NCBI GenBank assembly: GCA_934655875.1
Contig: CAKUHB010000014.1
Span: 1-57,214 of the forward strand
Length of the DNA stretch: 57,214 bases
DNA from: an uncultured Oscillospiraceae bacterium
GTDB lineage: Bacteria > Bacillota > Clostridia > Oscillospirales > Oscillospiraceae
Reading direction: 5' to 3'
In this document: positions 7,069 to 16,446 of the stretch, one piece after another
Layout of the letters: every line of letters begins with the position of its first letter
Position numbering within the stretch: position 1 is the stretch's first letter
The notes under the pieces: generated by a model
Told to the model about the DNA's origin: nothing
Databases searched by the model: none
Seen by the model: the letters and a program-made list of their open reading frames with translations, nothing else
Made by a program: the position numbers and the translations under genes

Positions 7069-7518
7069 ATGACCATTGCATCGATCAAAGCGCTGCTTGA
7101 CGCATGTTATCAGGCCAAGCGGGTGCGGGAGCTGCTTCCGGCGCTGCCGAAGGGCGTCGCACCGTCGTATATCCAGTATCTTGACACGATCGAAGCGCTC
7201 GAGCGCCGCGGCGTTCAGGTAAAGATCTCCGACATCAGCAGCGCCCTGAACCTGCCGCGCCCCGGTGTGACGCGAACCGTGCGGGAGATGGAGGATCGCG
7301 GGTACCTGAGAAAGACCGCGTCCGATGCGGACGGCCGCATCACCTATCTCTCGATCACCGACGCCGGAAAGGCGCTGTCGCAGACGTATAACGAGCGCTT
7401 CTTTTCCCGGCTCGCGCCGCTGCTGACCGATATTTCCGAGGAAGACGCCGCCTGCACGATCCGCACAATCGAGCGGCTGTATCAGATCATGTCTGAAAGG
7501 AGGATTCCCCTTGCATAA
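7069..7518 (+). CDS. MarR-family transcriptional regulator
   Basis: This 149-residue winged-helix regulator has recognition region ISDISSALNLPRPGVTRTVREMEDRGYL (about residues 52-79), followed by the wing KTASDADGRITYLSITDAGK, which is the MarR signature. Amphipathic N- and C-terminal helices form the dimerisation part. ATG 7069 is preferred over ATG 7054 because GGAGG (7055-7060) is the ribosome site and would lie inside the longer version. It overlaps the MATE gene by 8 bp and probably represses both through the palindromes upstream. The ligand is unknown. Confidence 0.9.
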   Translation: MTIASIKALLDACYQAKRVRELLPALPKGVAPSYIQYLDTIEALERRGVQVKISDISSALNLPRPGVTRTVREMEDRGYLRKTASDADGRITYLSITDAGKALSQTYNERFFSRLAPLLTDISEEDAACTIRTIERLYQIMSERRIPLA

Positions 7519-8854
7519 CGATTTCACGCAGGGCAGCATCCTGAAAAAGCTGTCTTTGTTCATGCTCCCGGTGCTGGGCGCACTGATTTTGCAGGCGGCC
7601 TATGGCGCGGTCGACCTGCTGGTCGTGGGGCAGTTCGGCTCGACCGCCGGGCTTTCCGCTGTCTCGACCGGCAGCCAGGTTCTGAATCTTGTGACCTTCG
7701 TGGTCACGCAGCTCGCCATGGGCGTGACCGTCCTGATCGCGCGGTATCTCGGCGAAAAGAGGCCGGATCGGATCGGCGCCGTCCTTGGCGGGGCCGCCGT
7801 GGTGTTTACGATCCTTGCAGCTGTGATGTTCGTGCTGCTGGTGGGCTTCGCCCGCCCCATCGCGGTTCTGATGCAGGCGCCGGAGGAAGCCGTCGGGCTG
7901 ACGGCAAGCTATGTGCGCATCTGCGGCGGCGGGATTTTGTTCATCGTGGCCTATAACCTGCTCTCCGCCGTATTCCGCGGGCTTGGCGACAGCCGGTCGC
8001 CGCTGCTTTTCGTGCTGGTGGCATGCGTGGTCAATATCGCGGGGGATCTCATTCTGGTCGCGGTCTGCAAGATGGACGCCGCTGGCGCGGCGATCGCGAC
8101 GGTCTTTGCGCAGGCTGTCAGCGTGGTCTTTGCCGTTTTGCTGCTGGTCAAAAAGAAGCTGCCGTTTACCGTCACGCGGAAGGCTCTCCGGTTCAATCCC
8201 GAATGCAGAAAATTTCTCGGCATTGGCCTGCCGCTGGCCTTGCAGGAATGCCTGACGCAGCTTTCGTTTCTGGCGCTCTGCGCGTTCATCAACCGGCTGG
8301 GGCTGACGGCGTCGTCCGGCTATGGCGTTGCAAGCAAGATCGTGAGTTTCGCCATGCTGATCCCGAGCGCGCTGATGCAGTCCATGGCGTCCTTCGTCGC
8401 GCAGAACGTGGGCGCGAACAACCAGAAGCGCGCCAGGCAGTCCATGCTGACCGGCATCGCCATCGGACTGGTCTTTGGCTGCGTGATGTTTGCGCTCGTC
8501 TGGTTCAGGGGCGACGCGCTGGCCGGGATCTTCTCGCCGGATCCGGAGGTCGTGCAGAAGGGCTTTGCCTATCTGAAGGGCTTCGCGCCGGAGACGATCC
8601 TGACCGCGATCCTGTTCAGCATGGTCGGCTATTTCAACGGCAACGATCAGACGGTCTGGGTCATGATCCAGAGCCTTGCGCAGACGCTTCTGGTGCGTCT
8701 GCCGCTGGCGTATTTCATGAGCATCCAGCCGGACGCCAGTCTGACGAAGATCGGCCTTTCCGCTCCGATCTCCACGGCGGTCGGGATCATTCTGAATCTT
8801 GCGTTCTATCTCCACTGGATCCGGAAGCTGCACCGCCGCGCACAGCCGGTCTGA
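7511..8854 (+). CDS. MATE-family multidrug/Na+ antiporter
   Basis: This 447-residue protein of the MATE (DinF/NorM) family has about 12 membrane segments in two homologous halves, for example QAAYGAVDLLVVGQFGS near residue 30 and the equivalent region after residue 235. MATE pumps export cationic drugs or metabolites using H+ or Na+ gradients. The start is TTG 7511, giving MHNDFTQGSILKKL, the usual MATE N-terminus. AAAGGAGG lies 8 nt upstream, inside marR. The overlap and shared promoter imply MarR-controlled efflux. The substrate cannot be predicted. Confidence 0.9.
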   Translation: MHNDFTQGSILKKLSLFMLPVLGALILQAAYGAVDLLVVGQFGSTAGLSAVSTGSQVLNLVTFVVTQLAMGVTVLIARYLGEKRPDRIGAVLGGAAVVFTILAAVMFVLLVGFARPIAVLMQAPEEAVGLTASYVRICGGGILFIVAYNLLSAVFRGLGDSRSPLLFVLVACVVNIAGDLILVAVCKMDAAGAAIATVFAQAVSVVFAVLLLVKKKLPFTVTRKALRFNPECRKFLGIGLPLALQECLTQLSFLALCAFINRLGLTASSGYGVASKIVSFAMLIPSALMQSMASFVAQNVGANNQKRARQSMLTGIAIGLVFGCVMFALVWFRGDALAGIFSPDPEVVQKGFAYLKGFAPETILTAILFSMVGYFNGNDQTVWVMIQSLAQTLLVRLPLAYFMSIQPDASLTKIGLSAPISTAVGIILNLAFYLHWIRKLHRRAQPV

Positions 8855-8904
8855 TAAAGGCGGAAACGTTCATGCCGGCTTTCCCGGCCCTGAAGAAACA
8901 GAAC

Positions 8905-8937
8905 AGCCGCGGAGCATTGTGCTCCGCGGCTGATTTT
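8905..8937. terminator. Bidirectional terminator between MATE and murA
   Basis: A 12-bp perfect stem (8905-8916 / 8920-8931) with loop TTG is followed by GATTTTTCTGATTT. The genes converge here, and the hairpin ends the plus-strand operon and probably murA as well. Confidence 0.75.
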
Positions 8938-8943
8938 TCTGAT

Positions 8944-10239
8944 TTAGCCCGCGTCCTCGCTGACCGGGGCAGTTTCAAACGTTTCCACGCGCCGGATCCT
9001 TGCGCCCAGCGCGGTCAGCTTGCCGACGATATCCTCGTAGCCGCGCTCGATGAAGTGCGCGTCCTCGATGAGCGTCGTGCCCTCGGCGCACATGGCGGCG
9101 ATGACCATGGCCGCGCCCGCGCGCAGATCGCAAGCGCGAACCTCGCAGCCGTGCAGCTGCTGCACGCCGTCGATGATGGCGGTCTTGCCCTCGACCTGGA
9201 TATTCGCGCCCATGCGGCCAAGCTCCGCCGTGTAGCGGAAGCGGTTATCATAGACGCCCTCGGTCACAAGGCTCGTGCCGACGGCCGTGGCCAGACAGAC
9301 GGTGATCTGCGGCTGCATGTCGGTCGGGAAGCCGGGGTAGGGCATGGTCTTGACGTTGGCCCGGTGGAGCCGGTAGGCGGATTCGACGCGGATGGCGTCG
9401 TCATATTCGGTGATATCCGCGCCGATCTCGCGCAGCTTGGCGGTGATGCAGTCGAGATGCTTCGGGATGACGTTCTCGATGAGCACGTCGCCGCCGACGG
9501 CGGCGGCTGCCGCCATATAGGTGCCGGCCTCGATCTGGTCGGGGATGATCGTATACGTGCCGCCGTGCATGGCCGGCACGCCGCGGACCTTGATGACGTC
9601 CGTGCCCGCGCCGGAGACCTTCGCGCCCATGGCGTTCAGGAAGTTGGCAAGGTCAACGATATGCGGCTCCTTGGCGCAGTTCTCGATCACGGTCAGACCG
9701 CTGCTGAGAACGGCGGCGAGCAGAATGTTCATCGTCGCACCGACGGAGACGATATCCAGATACACGTGGCCGCCGCGCAGACCGCCCTTCGGCGCGTCGG
9801 CGCAGACATAGCCGCCGGACTGCTCGACCATGGCGCCCATGGCCTCGAAGCCCTTGATGTGCTGGTCGATGGGGCGGACGCCGAAGTTGCAGCCGCCCGG
9901 CATGGCGACATGGGCATGGCCGAAGCGGCCAAGCTCTGCGCCGATCAGATAATAGGAGGCACGGATGCGGCGCACCAGCTCGATGGGAGCCGTGGCGTTG
10001 CGCGCGTGCGTGCAGTCGATCTCGAGTGTGTTGCGGCCATAGCGGTGGATCTCCGCGCCCATGTCGCGCAGGATCTCGAGCAGCAGCCGCACGTCAGAGA
10101 TATCCGGTACGTTTTCAATCCGGCATGGGCCGCTCACCAGCAGAGTTGCCGGCAGGATCGCGACCGCCGCATTCTTCGCTCCGGAGATGGTTACGGAGCC
10201 GGAAAGCTTTTCGCCGCCTTGAACAATGTATTGAATCAA
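8944..10239 (-). CDS. murA: UDP-N-acetylglucosamine 1-carboxyvinyltransferase
   Basis: This 431-residue enolpyruvyl transferase catalyses the first committed step of peptidoglycan synthesis in the cytoplasm (PEP + UDP-GlcNAc). Key residues are Lys22 in SGAKNA and catalytic Cys117 in GGCNFG, the Cys attacked by fosfomycin, so the enzyme is of the fosfomycin-sensitive type. PGFPTDMQP further along is also conserved. The start is TTG at 10239 (MIQYIVQGG), with AGAGGG upstream. No ATG fits the family N-terminus. It follows the WalRK cluster but has its own promoter. Confidence 0.95.
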   Translation of the reverse strand: MIQYIVQGGEKLSGSVTISGAKNAAVAILPATLLVSGPCRIENVPDISDVRLLLEILRDMGAEIHRYGRNTLEIDCTHARNATAPIELVRRIRASYYLIGAELGRFGHAHVAMPGGCNFGVRPIDQHIKGFEAMGAMVEQSGGYVCADAPKGGLRGGHVYLDIVSVGATMNILLAAVLSSGLTVIENCAKEPHIVDLANFLNAMGAKVSGAGTDVIKVRGVPAMHGGTYTIIPDQIEAGTYMAAAAAVGGDVLIENVIPKHLDCITAKLREIGADITEYDDAIRVESAYRLHRANVKTMPYPGFPTDMQPQITVCLATAVGTSLVTEGVYDNRFRYTAELGRMGANIQVEGKTAIIDGVQQLHGCEVRACDLRAGAAMVIAAMCAEGTTLIEDAHFIERGYEDIVGKLTALGARIRRVETFETAPVSEDAG

Positions 10240-10310
10240 AATAGAATCCCTCTTTGGTAAGAGTATTTCCCGATCTGTCGTAAATCACGAAGCCAAATTC
10301 GGCCACTGCT

Positions 10311-10339
10311 AGAATAGCACACCACGGGAGGAATGTAAA
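10311..10339 (-). promoter_or_regulatory. Promoter of murA
   Basis: Read on the minus strand: TTTACA (10339-10334), a 17-bp spacer and TATTCT (10316-10311). It is located about 70 bp upstream of the TTG start. Confidence 0.65.
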
Positions 10340-10412
10340 GGAAAAATGACAATTCAGAAACAGCTTTTCTTCATATTTTCTTAAGATTTCGACGATCGCA
10401 GACAAAAGCTGT

Positions 10413-11234
10413 CTATGCAGCCGTCAGCTCGCGGGTGATGCCGTTCACGAAGAAGCTGCCCGTGTCCGTCTCGATCAGCCAGACCGGGACAAGACGGACG
10501 CCGCCGCCCGCGTTATCCGCGGGCAGATAGCCCTGCGTCAGCCCCGTGACGCTGCTGCCGACCCAGCCAAGCGCGTCGCGCCCGGCCAGCAGCTGCGCCA
10601 GCGCGTCCGCCGCGGTGATGGACTGCTGCTCGGAGACGCGGGTGATGGACTCGCTGCCGGTATAGAACGTGCCTTCGATCGACGCAAGGCGCGCGTCCAG
10701 ATAGGTCAGCGTCAGACTGCCGCCGAAAATCGGCACGCCTAGCAGGCTCTGGCTGGCCGTCAGGACGACCGCCCCGTCCGCCGGTTTTTCCTGCTGGAGC
10801 TGCTGCACCTGATAGCCCATGCTGCGCAGCAGCTTTTCTGCCGATTTTTCATAGTTTTTCACCTGCGCAGAGCCGGTCAGCGCGGCGGAGAACGCGCCGC
10901 TTCTTGCCGCCGTCAGCGTGCCAAGCTCGGACGCGTAGCTGGTTTCAAACCGATCCGCGTCGCCCGCGGGCGCGGCCTTGGCGCCGAGGAGCGCCTGCGC
11001 CGCCGTCTGGATGCCGGTGTCGGAAAGCTCCACGCTGTAAAGCGTCGCGCTGGCCGGAAGCTCGTCAAGCGCAACGGAAAGGCCGTAGCCGTCGTACAGC
11101 GTCTTCAGCTCCGCGAGCATCCGGCGCTGCTCGTGCGGCTGGGACAGGCGGTTGGGAATGGCGATCGCAAGAAGACTCAGCGCGCAGATGGTCAGAACCA
11201 GAAGGATCATGTTTTTCAGCCTTGATACGCTCAT
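10413..11234 (-). CDS. YycI-like regulatory protein of the WalRK cluster
   Basis: This 273-residue protein has a single N-terminal membrane segment (residues 8-27, NMILLVLTICALSLLAIAIP) and an extracytoplasmic remainder. It is the last gene of the walR-walK cluster and overlaps the preceding YycH-like gene by 4 bp (ATGA). In Bacillus and Staphylococcus, YycH and YycI sit in these positions and modulate WalK through their membrane segments. The family call rests on position, topology and a C-terminal region (LIETDTGSFFVNGITREL) typical of two-domain YycI/YpeB-like folds. Sequence identity to the classical proteins looks low. Confidence 0.65.
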   Translation of the reverse strand: MSVSRLKNMILLVLTICALSLLAIAIPNRLSQPHEQRRMLAELKTLYDGYGLSVALDELPASATLYSVELSDTGIQTAAQALLGAKAAPAGDADRFETSYASELGTLTAARSGAFSAALTGSAQVKNYEKSAEKLLRSMGYQVQQLQQEKPADGAVVLTASQSLLGVPIFGGSLTLTYLDARLASIEGTFYTGSESITRVSEQQSITAADALAQLLAGRDALGWVGSSVTGLTQGYLPADNAGGGVRLVPVWLIETDTGSFFVNGITRELTAA

Positions 11235-12523
11235 GCCGTCCCTCCTTCGTTCAGCTGCCAGCCGACGCTCAGCTGTCCCGCCGCGTCCTCCGCGTACAGA
11301 AGCCGCAGCGTGCCGCCCTTCGGCAGGCAGGCCGCCGCCTGCGCCGCGGGAAGCAGCGCCGCTGTCTGCGACTGCAGACTGTAGCTGCGGCAGAGGACGG
11401 ACGCGCGTGTGATCCGGCTGCCGGTAAAGCGGATCTCGATGCCGCCCTCCTGCGCGCGCACGGCAATGCCGGACAGGTAATAGCCGAAGGTGCAGACGGC
11501 TTCGCCGTCCTGCTCGGTATAGCTTTGCAGATAGACGCGCGCTTCGCCGTACTGGTCGCCGGTCAGCTCGCTCAGAAGGCTCCGCGCGGCTTCGATCCGG
11601 TCGCTGGCGGAGGAGGAAGCGCTCTGGAAGCGCGCGTCCTCCTGCTGGATCTGCAAAAGGATGTTGCCCTGCGCGCTCACGCGCAGGCTGAGACCGGTCT
11701 CGGTGAAGGAGGTCGTGCCGTCGTTATCCACAAAGCGCGCGTCGCCATAGGGATTGATCCCGATTTTGGTGGCGAGCGTGGAGATAAAGCGCGCGTCGCA
11801 GGGATTGCTGCCGGTCGCGTCATGGACGGCTGCCGGAGACGCGCTGATGAGACTCAGCGCGTCAAGCGACGCATACGGCCCGTCCTCCGCTTCGAGCGCG
11901 AAGAAGCTGCCGTCGGGGATGGCTGTTTGCAGCTGCTGGAGCAGCGCGTCGGCGGGCAGGCCGGTGTGCATGACCTGGCACTCCTCGCCCAGAAGATACA
12001 GGGTGATCCCGTCCGGCTCCGCCGCGAGCAGATACCACTGTGCCGCCGCGCCGGACGGCGCACGGACATTCAGCCAAGCGCCGACGACCTCCGGTGAGAT
12101 GGCGCCGGGATAGCAGAAGACTGCGCTCTGCCCGGTCAGCGCCCGACGGAATGCCGTGCGGCTGCTCGTTTGCAGCGCCGCGCCGCTCTCGAGTGCCTGG
12201 GCAAGAAGACTTCCGTACTGACTGTAGAGCGCATCGAGGGCGTCGAAGCTGTACTGCGCGCTCTGCCGGCCGGTCTCGGTGTTGAGACTGATAAGGATCG
12301 GCTGCGCCGCGCCGGTGATCGTGCTGCCGCTGGACGGCCGCGTATAGGTCAGCTCCGCTTCATTCAGGCCGAACAGCCCCGCGAACGGGCGCAGTGCGCT
12401 GGCCAGCCATTTTGTTTCGGTCAGGGTCTTTCTGGGCAGGCACATGATCGCCAGCACCAGATTGACCAGCACCAGCAAAACGATGAGAAGATCCTTGCCG
12501 ATCTCAAGAAGCCGGTGTTTCAT
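11231..12523 (-). CDS. YycH-like regulatory protein of the WalRK cluster
   Basis: This protein of about 430 residues has an N-terminal membrane segment (LLIVLLVLVNLVLAIMCLP, about residues 10-29) and a large extracytoplasmic domain. It follows walK directly and overlaps the YycI-like gene, matching the order walR-walK-yycH-yycI. The start at 12523 is chosen because AGGAGGG lies 6 nt upstream. An alternative ATG at 12556 overlaps the walK stop but lacks a ribosome site. It has no enzymatic motifs. Role by analogy: a sensory or modulatory partner of WalK in cell-wall homeostasis. Confidence 0.65.
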   Translation of the reverse strand: MKHRLLEIGKDLLIVLLVLVNLVLAIMCLPRKTLTETKWLASALRPFAGLFGLNEAELTYTRPSSGSTITGAAQPILISLNTETGRQSAQYSFDALDALYSQYGSLLAQALESGAALQTSSRTAFRRALTGQSAVFCYPGAISPEVVGAWLNVRAPSGAAAQWYLLAAEPDGITLYLLGEECQVMHTGLPADALLQQLQTAIPDGSFFALEAEDGPYASLDALSLISASPAAVHDATGSNPCDARFISTLATKIGINPYGDARFVDNDGTTSFTETGLSLRVSAQGNILLQIQQEDARFQSASSSASDRIEAARSLLSELTGDQYGEARVYLQSYTEQDGEAVCTFGYYLSGIAVRAQEGGIEIRFTGSRITRASVLCRSYSLQSQTAALLPAAQAAACLPKGGTLRLLYAEDAAGQLSVGWQLNEGGTA

Positions 12524-12552
12524 GCCCGCCCTCCTTTCAGGTTTCTTTTTGC

Positions 12553-14304
12553 TCATGCCTGCGGCAGCGCCGCGGGCATGGTGATGGTCACGCTCGTTCC
12601 TTTGCCGTAGACAGACGAAATTTCGATCTTGCCCTTATGCTGGTTCAGGATCTCCTGCGCAATGGACAGGCCAAGGCCGGTGCCGCCAGACTCGCGCGAG
12701 CGCGCCTTGTCCACGCGGTAGAACCGGTCAAACAGGCGCGGCAGATCCTTTTCGGGGATGCCGATGCCGTTATCGGTCACGCGGACGAAGACGTTCGGCC
12801 CGTCCGTGCCGACGGTCATGTCGATCTGGCCGCCGTCCGGCGTGTATTTGACCGCGTTCGAAACGATATTCGTGATGACCTGCTCGATACGCTCGCGGTC
12901 GCCGTTGACGTCGGGGATCTGGCCCTCGCAGTGCAGGGTCATGGTGTGATGGTGGTTCTGCTCGGCGTTGAGCTTTGCCGCGTCGTAGACGTTCTGCACG
13001 GCCTTGAGGAACGGGAAACGGGAGATATTCATTTCCATCTTGCCGTAGTCGATCTTGCTGAGCGTCAGAAGATCCTGCACGATGCGCGTCATGCGGTCGG
13101 TCTCGCTGATGATGACATTCATGAAATTGCTCTTCAGCTCCGGCGGCAGCTCATCTCCGGCGTCGACGATCGTCTCGGCATAGGATTTGATGTTGGTCAG
13201 CGGCGTGCGCAGCTCGTGCGAGACATTTGCGACAAACTCGCGCTTGAGCTGCTCGCTGCGTCGCTGCTCGGTCACGTCGTGGATGACAACGAGCACGCCG
13301 CCCTGCGTATGGTCGGACGAGAACGGCGCCATGAACAGCTCCAGCTCGCGGTCGCCGGCGGTCTTCTGCGTTTCGATATACTGCGGCCGCCGCAGCGTCA
13401 GGAGGGTGTCCAGCTCCGCCTCTTTGGAGAAGATCTCGTCAAAGGTCGTCTCATTCGTCAGGTTCCGCGCCAGCATCTGCGTGGCTGCGGGGTTATAGTG
13501 GATGACCGTCCCCGCCGCATTGAAGGCGACGACGCCGTCCGTCATGTGCAGGAACAGGGTCGAGAGCTTGTTGCGCTCGTTTTCCGCTTCGGAGATGGTA
13601 TCCTGCAAAACCTTTGCCATGTGGTTGAAGTTCTGCGTCAGATCGCCGATCTCATCGCGGCTGTCGACCGTGACGCGGCCTGCAAAGTCGCCTGCGGCGA
13701 CGCGCTTGGTGCCGACGGTCAGCGCGCGGATAGGCGTAATGAGGATCTGCGAGAGTAAGAATGCCAAAATCACGCAGATCACAAGGCCAAGCCCCAGCGC
13801 GCGCAGGATGATCGCCAGCAGTTCGCTTGTCAGCGCGTCGACCGTGGCGCGGTTGTCACGGATGTAGGCGATATAGCTGCTGTCCTGCGTGACGATGGGT
13901 ACAGCCAGATCCATATAGTTGTTCGTGACTGCGCTGCTCTGGCCGACGTCTCCGTTCATGGCGGTCAGAATATTCTGGGTCACGGTGACGCTCTGGTTCT
14001 GGTCTGAGCCGTCAAGGACGCTGCCGGTCTCGTCCAGAATATAGACGTTCCGGCCCGTAATATCGATGCCCAGCCCTGCCTGCGCCATGAGAAGCGCCTT
14101 CATCTGCGCGGGCGCATTGTCCTCCGCGGAGAGCTTTTGCAGCTGGACGATGAACTCCGGGGTGAACGTGGTCTCCATCTGCTCATAGAACTGGGACACG
14201 TAGAAGTTGCCGACGCCGCTCATCAGAAACGCGCCGGTGGTCAGCATGAGGGCCAGGATCAGAATGACCATGATCATGACCATCTTCATGCGCAAGGATC
14301 GCAT
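12553..14304 (-). CDS. walK: WalK sensor histidine kinase
   Basis: This 583-residue membrane kinase has TM1 (about 9-30), an extracytoplasmic sensor of about 130 residues, TM2 (about 164-186), HAMP (187-239), PAS (about 245-345), a HisKA with phospho-acceptor His363 in FVANVSHELRTPLTN, and an HATPase with N-box NIVSNAVKYTPDGG and G-box GGTGLGLSI. This is the exact WalK/VicK architecture. It controls autolysin and cell-wall genes with WalR. The ribosome site AAAGGAGG precedes ATG 14304. It lies 33 bp downstream of walR and is cotranscribed with it. Confidence 0.93.
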   Translation of the reverse strand: MRSLRMKMVMIMVILILALMLTTGAFLMSGVGNFYVSQFYEQMETTFTPEFIVQLQKLSAEDNAPAQMKALLMAQAGLGIDITGRNVYILDETGSVLDGSDQNQSVTVTQNILTAMNGDVGQSSAVTNNYMDLAVPIVTQDSSYIAYIRDNRATVDALTSELLAIILRALGLGLVICVILAFLLSQILITPIRALTVGTKRVAAGDFAGRVTVDSRDEIGDLTQNFNHMAKVLQDTISEAENERNKLSTLFLHMTDGVVAFNAAGTVIHYNPAATQMLARNLTNETTFDEIFSKEAELDTLLTLRRPQYIETQKTAGDRELELFMAPFSSDHTQGGVLVVIHDVTEQRRSEQLKREFVANVSHELRTPLTNIKSYAETIVDAGDELPPELKSNFMNVIISETDRMTRIVQDLLTLSKIDYGKMEMNISRFPFLKAVQNVYDAAKLNAEQNHHHTMTLHCEGQIPDVNGDRERIEQVITNIVSNAVKYTPDGGQIDMTVGTDGPNVFVRVTDNGIGIPEKDLPRLFDRFYRVDKARSRESGGTGLGLSIAQEILNQHKGKIEISSVYGKGTSVTITMPAALPQA

Positions 14305-14337
14305 GGAAGCCGCCTCCTTTCCGCGTGATTCGGGCCG

Positions 14338-15039
14338 TTATCCGGCGAAATAATAGCCGACGCCGCGCCGGGTCAGGATATAGGCGGGCTTGCCGGGGTC
14401 GTCCTCGATCTTTTCGCGCAGGCGGCGCACCGTCACGTCGACCGTGCGCATATCGCCGTAATATTCATAGTTCCACACGCGCTGCATCAGATCCTCGCGG
14501 GAGAAGACCTTGCCGCGCTCGCGGATGAGATAGGACAGAAGATCATATTCCTTCTGCGTCAGGTCGACCGGTCTGCCGTTTTTCGTGACCTGATACGTGT
14601 CCTGATTGAGAAGCAGGCCGCCTGCTTCGACGGTGTTGCCGCCTGCGGCGGGCGCTTCCGGGGCATATTCCATGCTGCGGCGGCGGATGTTCGCCTTGAC
14701 GCGCGCCATCAGCTCCTTCATGGAGAAGGGCTTTGTCATATAGTCGTCCGCGCCGGTCTCAAGACCGAAGACCTTGTCCATTTCCTCCTCGCGGGCGGTC
14801 AGCATGATGATGGGCGTGGTACGGCGCTCCGCGCGGAGCGTTTTGCAGATATCAAAGCCGTTCATTTTCGGGAGCATCACGTCGAGCAGGATCAGATCCG
14901 GATCCTTCGTCTGCGCCAGCTGCAACCCCGTCTCGCCGTCGAGTGCTTCGAGCGTCTCATAGCCCTCGCGCTTGAGATTGAATTTCAGGATCTCCACGAT
15001 CGCGCGTTCATCCTCCACGATCAGGACTGTTTTTGCCAT
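14338..15039 (-). CDS. walR: WalR response regulator
   Basis: This 233-residue OmpR/PhoB-family regulator has a receiver domain with phospho-acceptor Asp53 (LLDVMLPKMNG), the acidic pair near residues 10-11 and Lys in YMTKPF, then a winged-helix DNA-binding domain ending in VRRLREKIEDDPGKPAYILTRRGVGYYF. Length and the WalK partner identify WalR. ATG 15039 is preferred because GGAGG lies 7 nt upstream. An upstream TTG would place that ribosome site inside the coding sequence. Transcription may enter from the rRNA methyltransferase gene 16 bp upstream. Confidence 0.93.
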   Translation of the reverse strand: MAKTVLIVEDERAIVEILKFNLKREGYETLEALDGETGLQLAQTKDPDLILLDVMLPKMNGFDICKTLRAERRTTPIIMLTAREEEMDKVFGLETGADDYMTKPFSMKELMARVKANIRRRSMEYAPEAPAAGGNTVEAGGLLLNQDTYQVTKNGRPVDLTQKEYDLLSYLIRERGKVFSREDLMQRVWNYEYYGDMRTVDVTVRRLREKIEDDPGKPAYILTRRGVGYYFAG

Positions 15040-15055
15040 ATTGCTTCCTCCCAAT

Positions 15056-16393
15056 TTACACGGGGCGCCGCAGCGCCTTTGGATAGTGATTTTTGAGCTG
15101 TGCGCCGTCTCCCTTCGCCCAGCCGAGCGAAACGCCGTCCGCGCGGATGAGCGTCCAGCCGCGAAGCGGCGACGGGAGCACGTCTCCCGCCAGATACCGC
15201 GAAAGCTGCGGATCGTCCGACGGCAGCGAAATGCTGTTTTCCAGCTCCGGCAGCCAGAGCGCCCACGCGTGCGCGGGCTCCAGCCGGTTCTTCAGAACCG
15301 TACCAAGCTCCAGCCCGGCCCGCAGGACGCGAAGGCCCTTCAAGCCCGGCAGCTCCTGCGGGACGAGATACGCCACCTGCCCAAACAGCAGAAGCTTTCC
15401 CTCCGGCAGCTGCGCGCCCGTCTGGCGGCAGAACTGCGTCAGCTCCGCAGGCGTCTTGGCCGCGGGCTCCGGCGGAAGCTCCGCGCGCGGGCCGTCTCCG
15501 GCTTTTTTCAGGACTGCGGCATAGTGCCCCTCGCCAAGAAGCCTATGCGGCCAGAGCCGGAACGTGTGCTCCAAGCCCGGCGCAGGATTTTCCACCCAAT
15601 CGGGACGGCCGGGGGAAAAGAACGGACAATCGATTTCTTCCACAGAAAAGTCCGGGGTTTTCCACAAAAAGTCCGAGATCACGCCCTCGTTTTCCACAGG
15701 TGAGAAGGTGCATGTGGAATAAACCAGCCGTCCGCCCGGGCGGAGCATGGCCGCCGCAGACGTGAGAATTTCCGCCTGCCGGTTGGCGCAGATGGCGTTG
15801 GTGTCCTCGGTCCAGTCGGTCACGGCGGCGGCTTCCTTTCGGAACATGCCCTCGCCGGAGCAGGGCGCGTCGACCAGAATTTTATCGAACCAGCCTGCGA
15901 AGCGCTCCGCGAGCCGCTTCGGATGCTCGTTCAGGACGAGCGCGTTGGCGATGCCGAGACGCTCGATGTTGCCGGAAAGAATTTTGGCGCGCTTGGCGTT
16001 TATCTCGTTGCAGACGAGGATCCCGCGGCCGCGCAGCTTGCCTGCCAGCTGCGTGGACTTCCCGCCGGGCGCGGCGCAGAGATCCAGCACGCGCTCGCCC
16101 GGCTGCGGGGCCAGCAGCTCCGCCGGTGCCATGGCGCTCGGCTCCTGCATATAATAAAGGCCCGCCGCGTGCAGGGGAGACAGGCCCGGCCGCGCAGCCG
16201 CGTCATAATAGAAGCCCGTCGGGCACCACGGGACAGGGGACAGCGCAAAGCGCGAAAGATCGCCGGTAAAGCCGGTCTTCAGCGGGTTTTTCCGCAGGCC
16301 GGTGCAGAGCGGCCGGTCGAAGGTCGAAAGAAATTCGTCGTATTCCTCGCCCAGAAGCTTTTTCATCCGGGTCTCAAAGCCCTCCGGCAGCAT
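15056..16393 (-). CDS. RsmF/NOL1-type rRNA (cytosine-C5) methyltransferase
   Basis: This 445-residue SAM-dependent m5C methyltransferase has an N-terminal RNA-binding segment, SAM motif I VLDLCAAPGGKS (about 103-114), the DAPCSGEGMF motif with Cys178, the STCTF motif with Cys228 (the two cysteines of the RsmB/RsmF mechanism), and a C-terminal PUA-like region (YLAGDVLPSPLRGWTLI...GVSLGWAKGDG). This layout fits the Gram-positive RsmF-like proteins that modify 16S rRNA. The start at 16393 follows GGTGGAGGT. A longer frame to 16438 has no ribosome site. It is the likely first gene of the operon that continues into walR. Confidence 0.88.
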   Translation of the reverse strand: MLPEGFETRMKKLLGEEYDEFLSTFDRPLCTGLRKNPLKTGFTGDLSRFALSPVPWCPTGFYYDAAARPGLSPLHAAGLYYMQEPSAMAPAELLAPQPGERVLDLCAAPGGKSTQLAGKLRGRGILVCNEINAKRAKILSGNIERLGIANALVLNEHPKRLAERFAGWFDKILVDAPCSGEGMFRKEAAAVTDWTEDTNAICANRQAEILTSAAAMLRPGGRLVYSTCTFSPVENEGVISDFLWKTPDFSVEEIDCPFFSPGRPDWVENPAPGLEHTFRLWPHRLLGEGHYAAVLKKAGDGPRAELPPEPAAKTPAELTQFCRQTGAQLPEGKLLLFGQVAYLVPQELPGLKGLRVLRAGLELGTVLKNRLEPAHAWALWLPELENSISLPSDDPQLSRYLAGDVLPSPLRGWTLIRADGVSLGWAKGDGAQLKNHYPKALRRPV

Positions 16394-16446
16394 CGCGCAC
16401 ACCTCCACCTTTACATAGTTATGGACATTATATTGCATTTCCGCGG

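Noticed and set aside
8023..10260. Very long plus-strand open frame across the MATE end and murA
   Set aside because: It is antisense to murA over most of its length, has no ribosome site at its start and shows no protein family. It results from the high GC content and codon pattern of the genes beneath it.
15040..15054. Earlier TTG start for walR
   Set aside because: It would place the GGGAGG ribosome site inside the coding sequence. ATG 15039 fits the family N-terminus.
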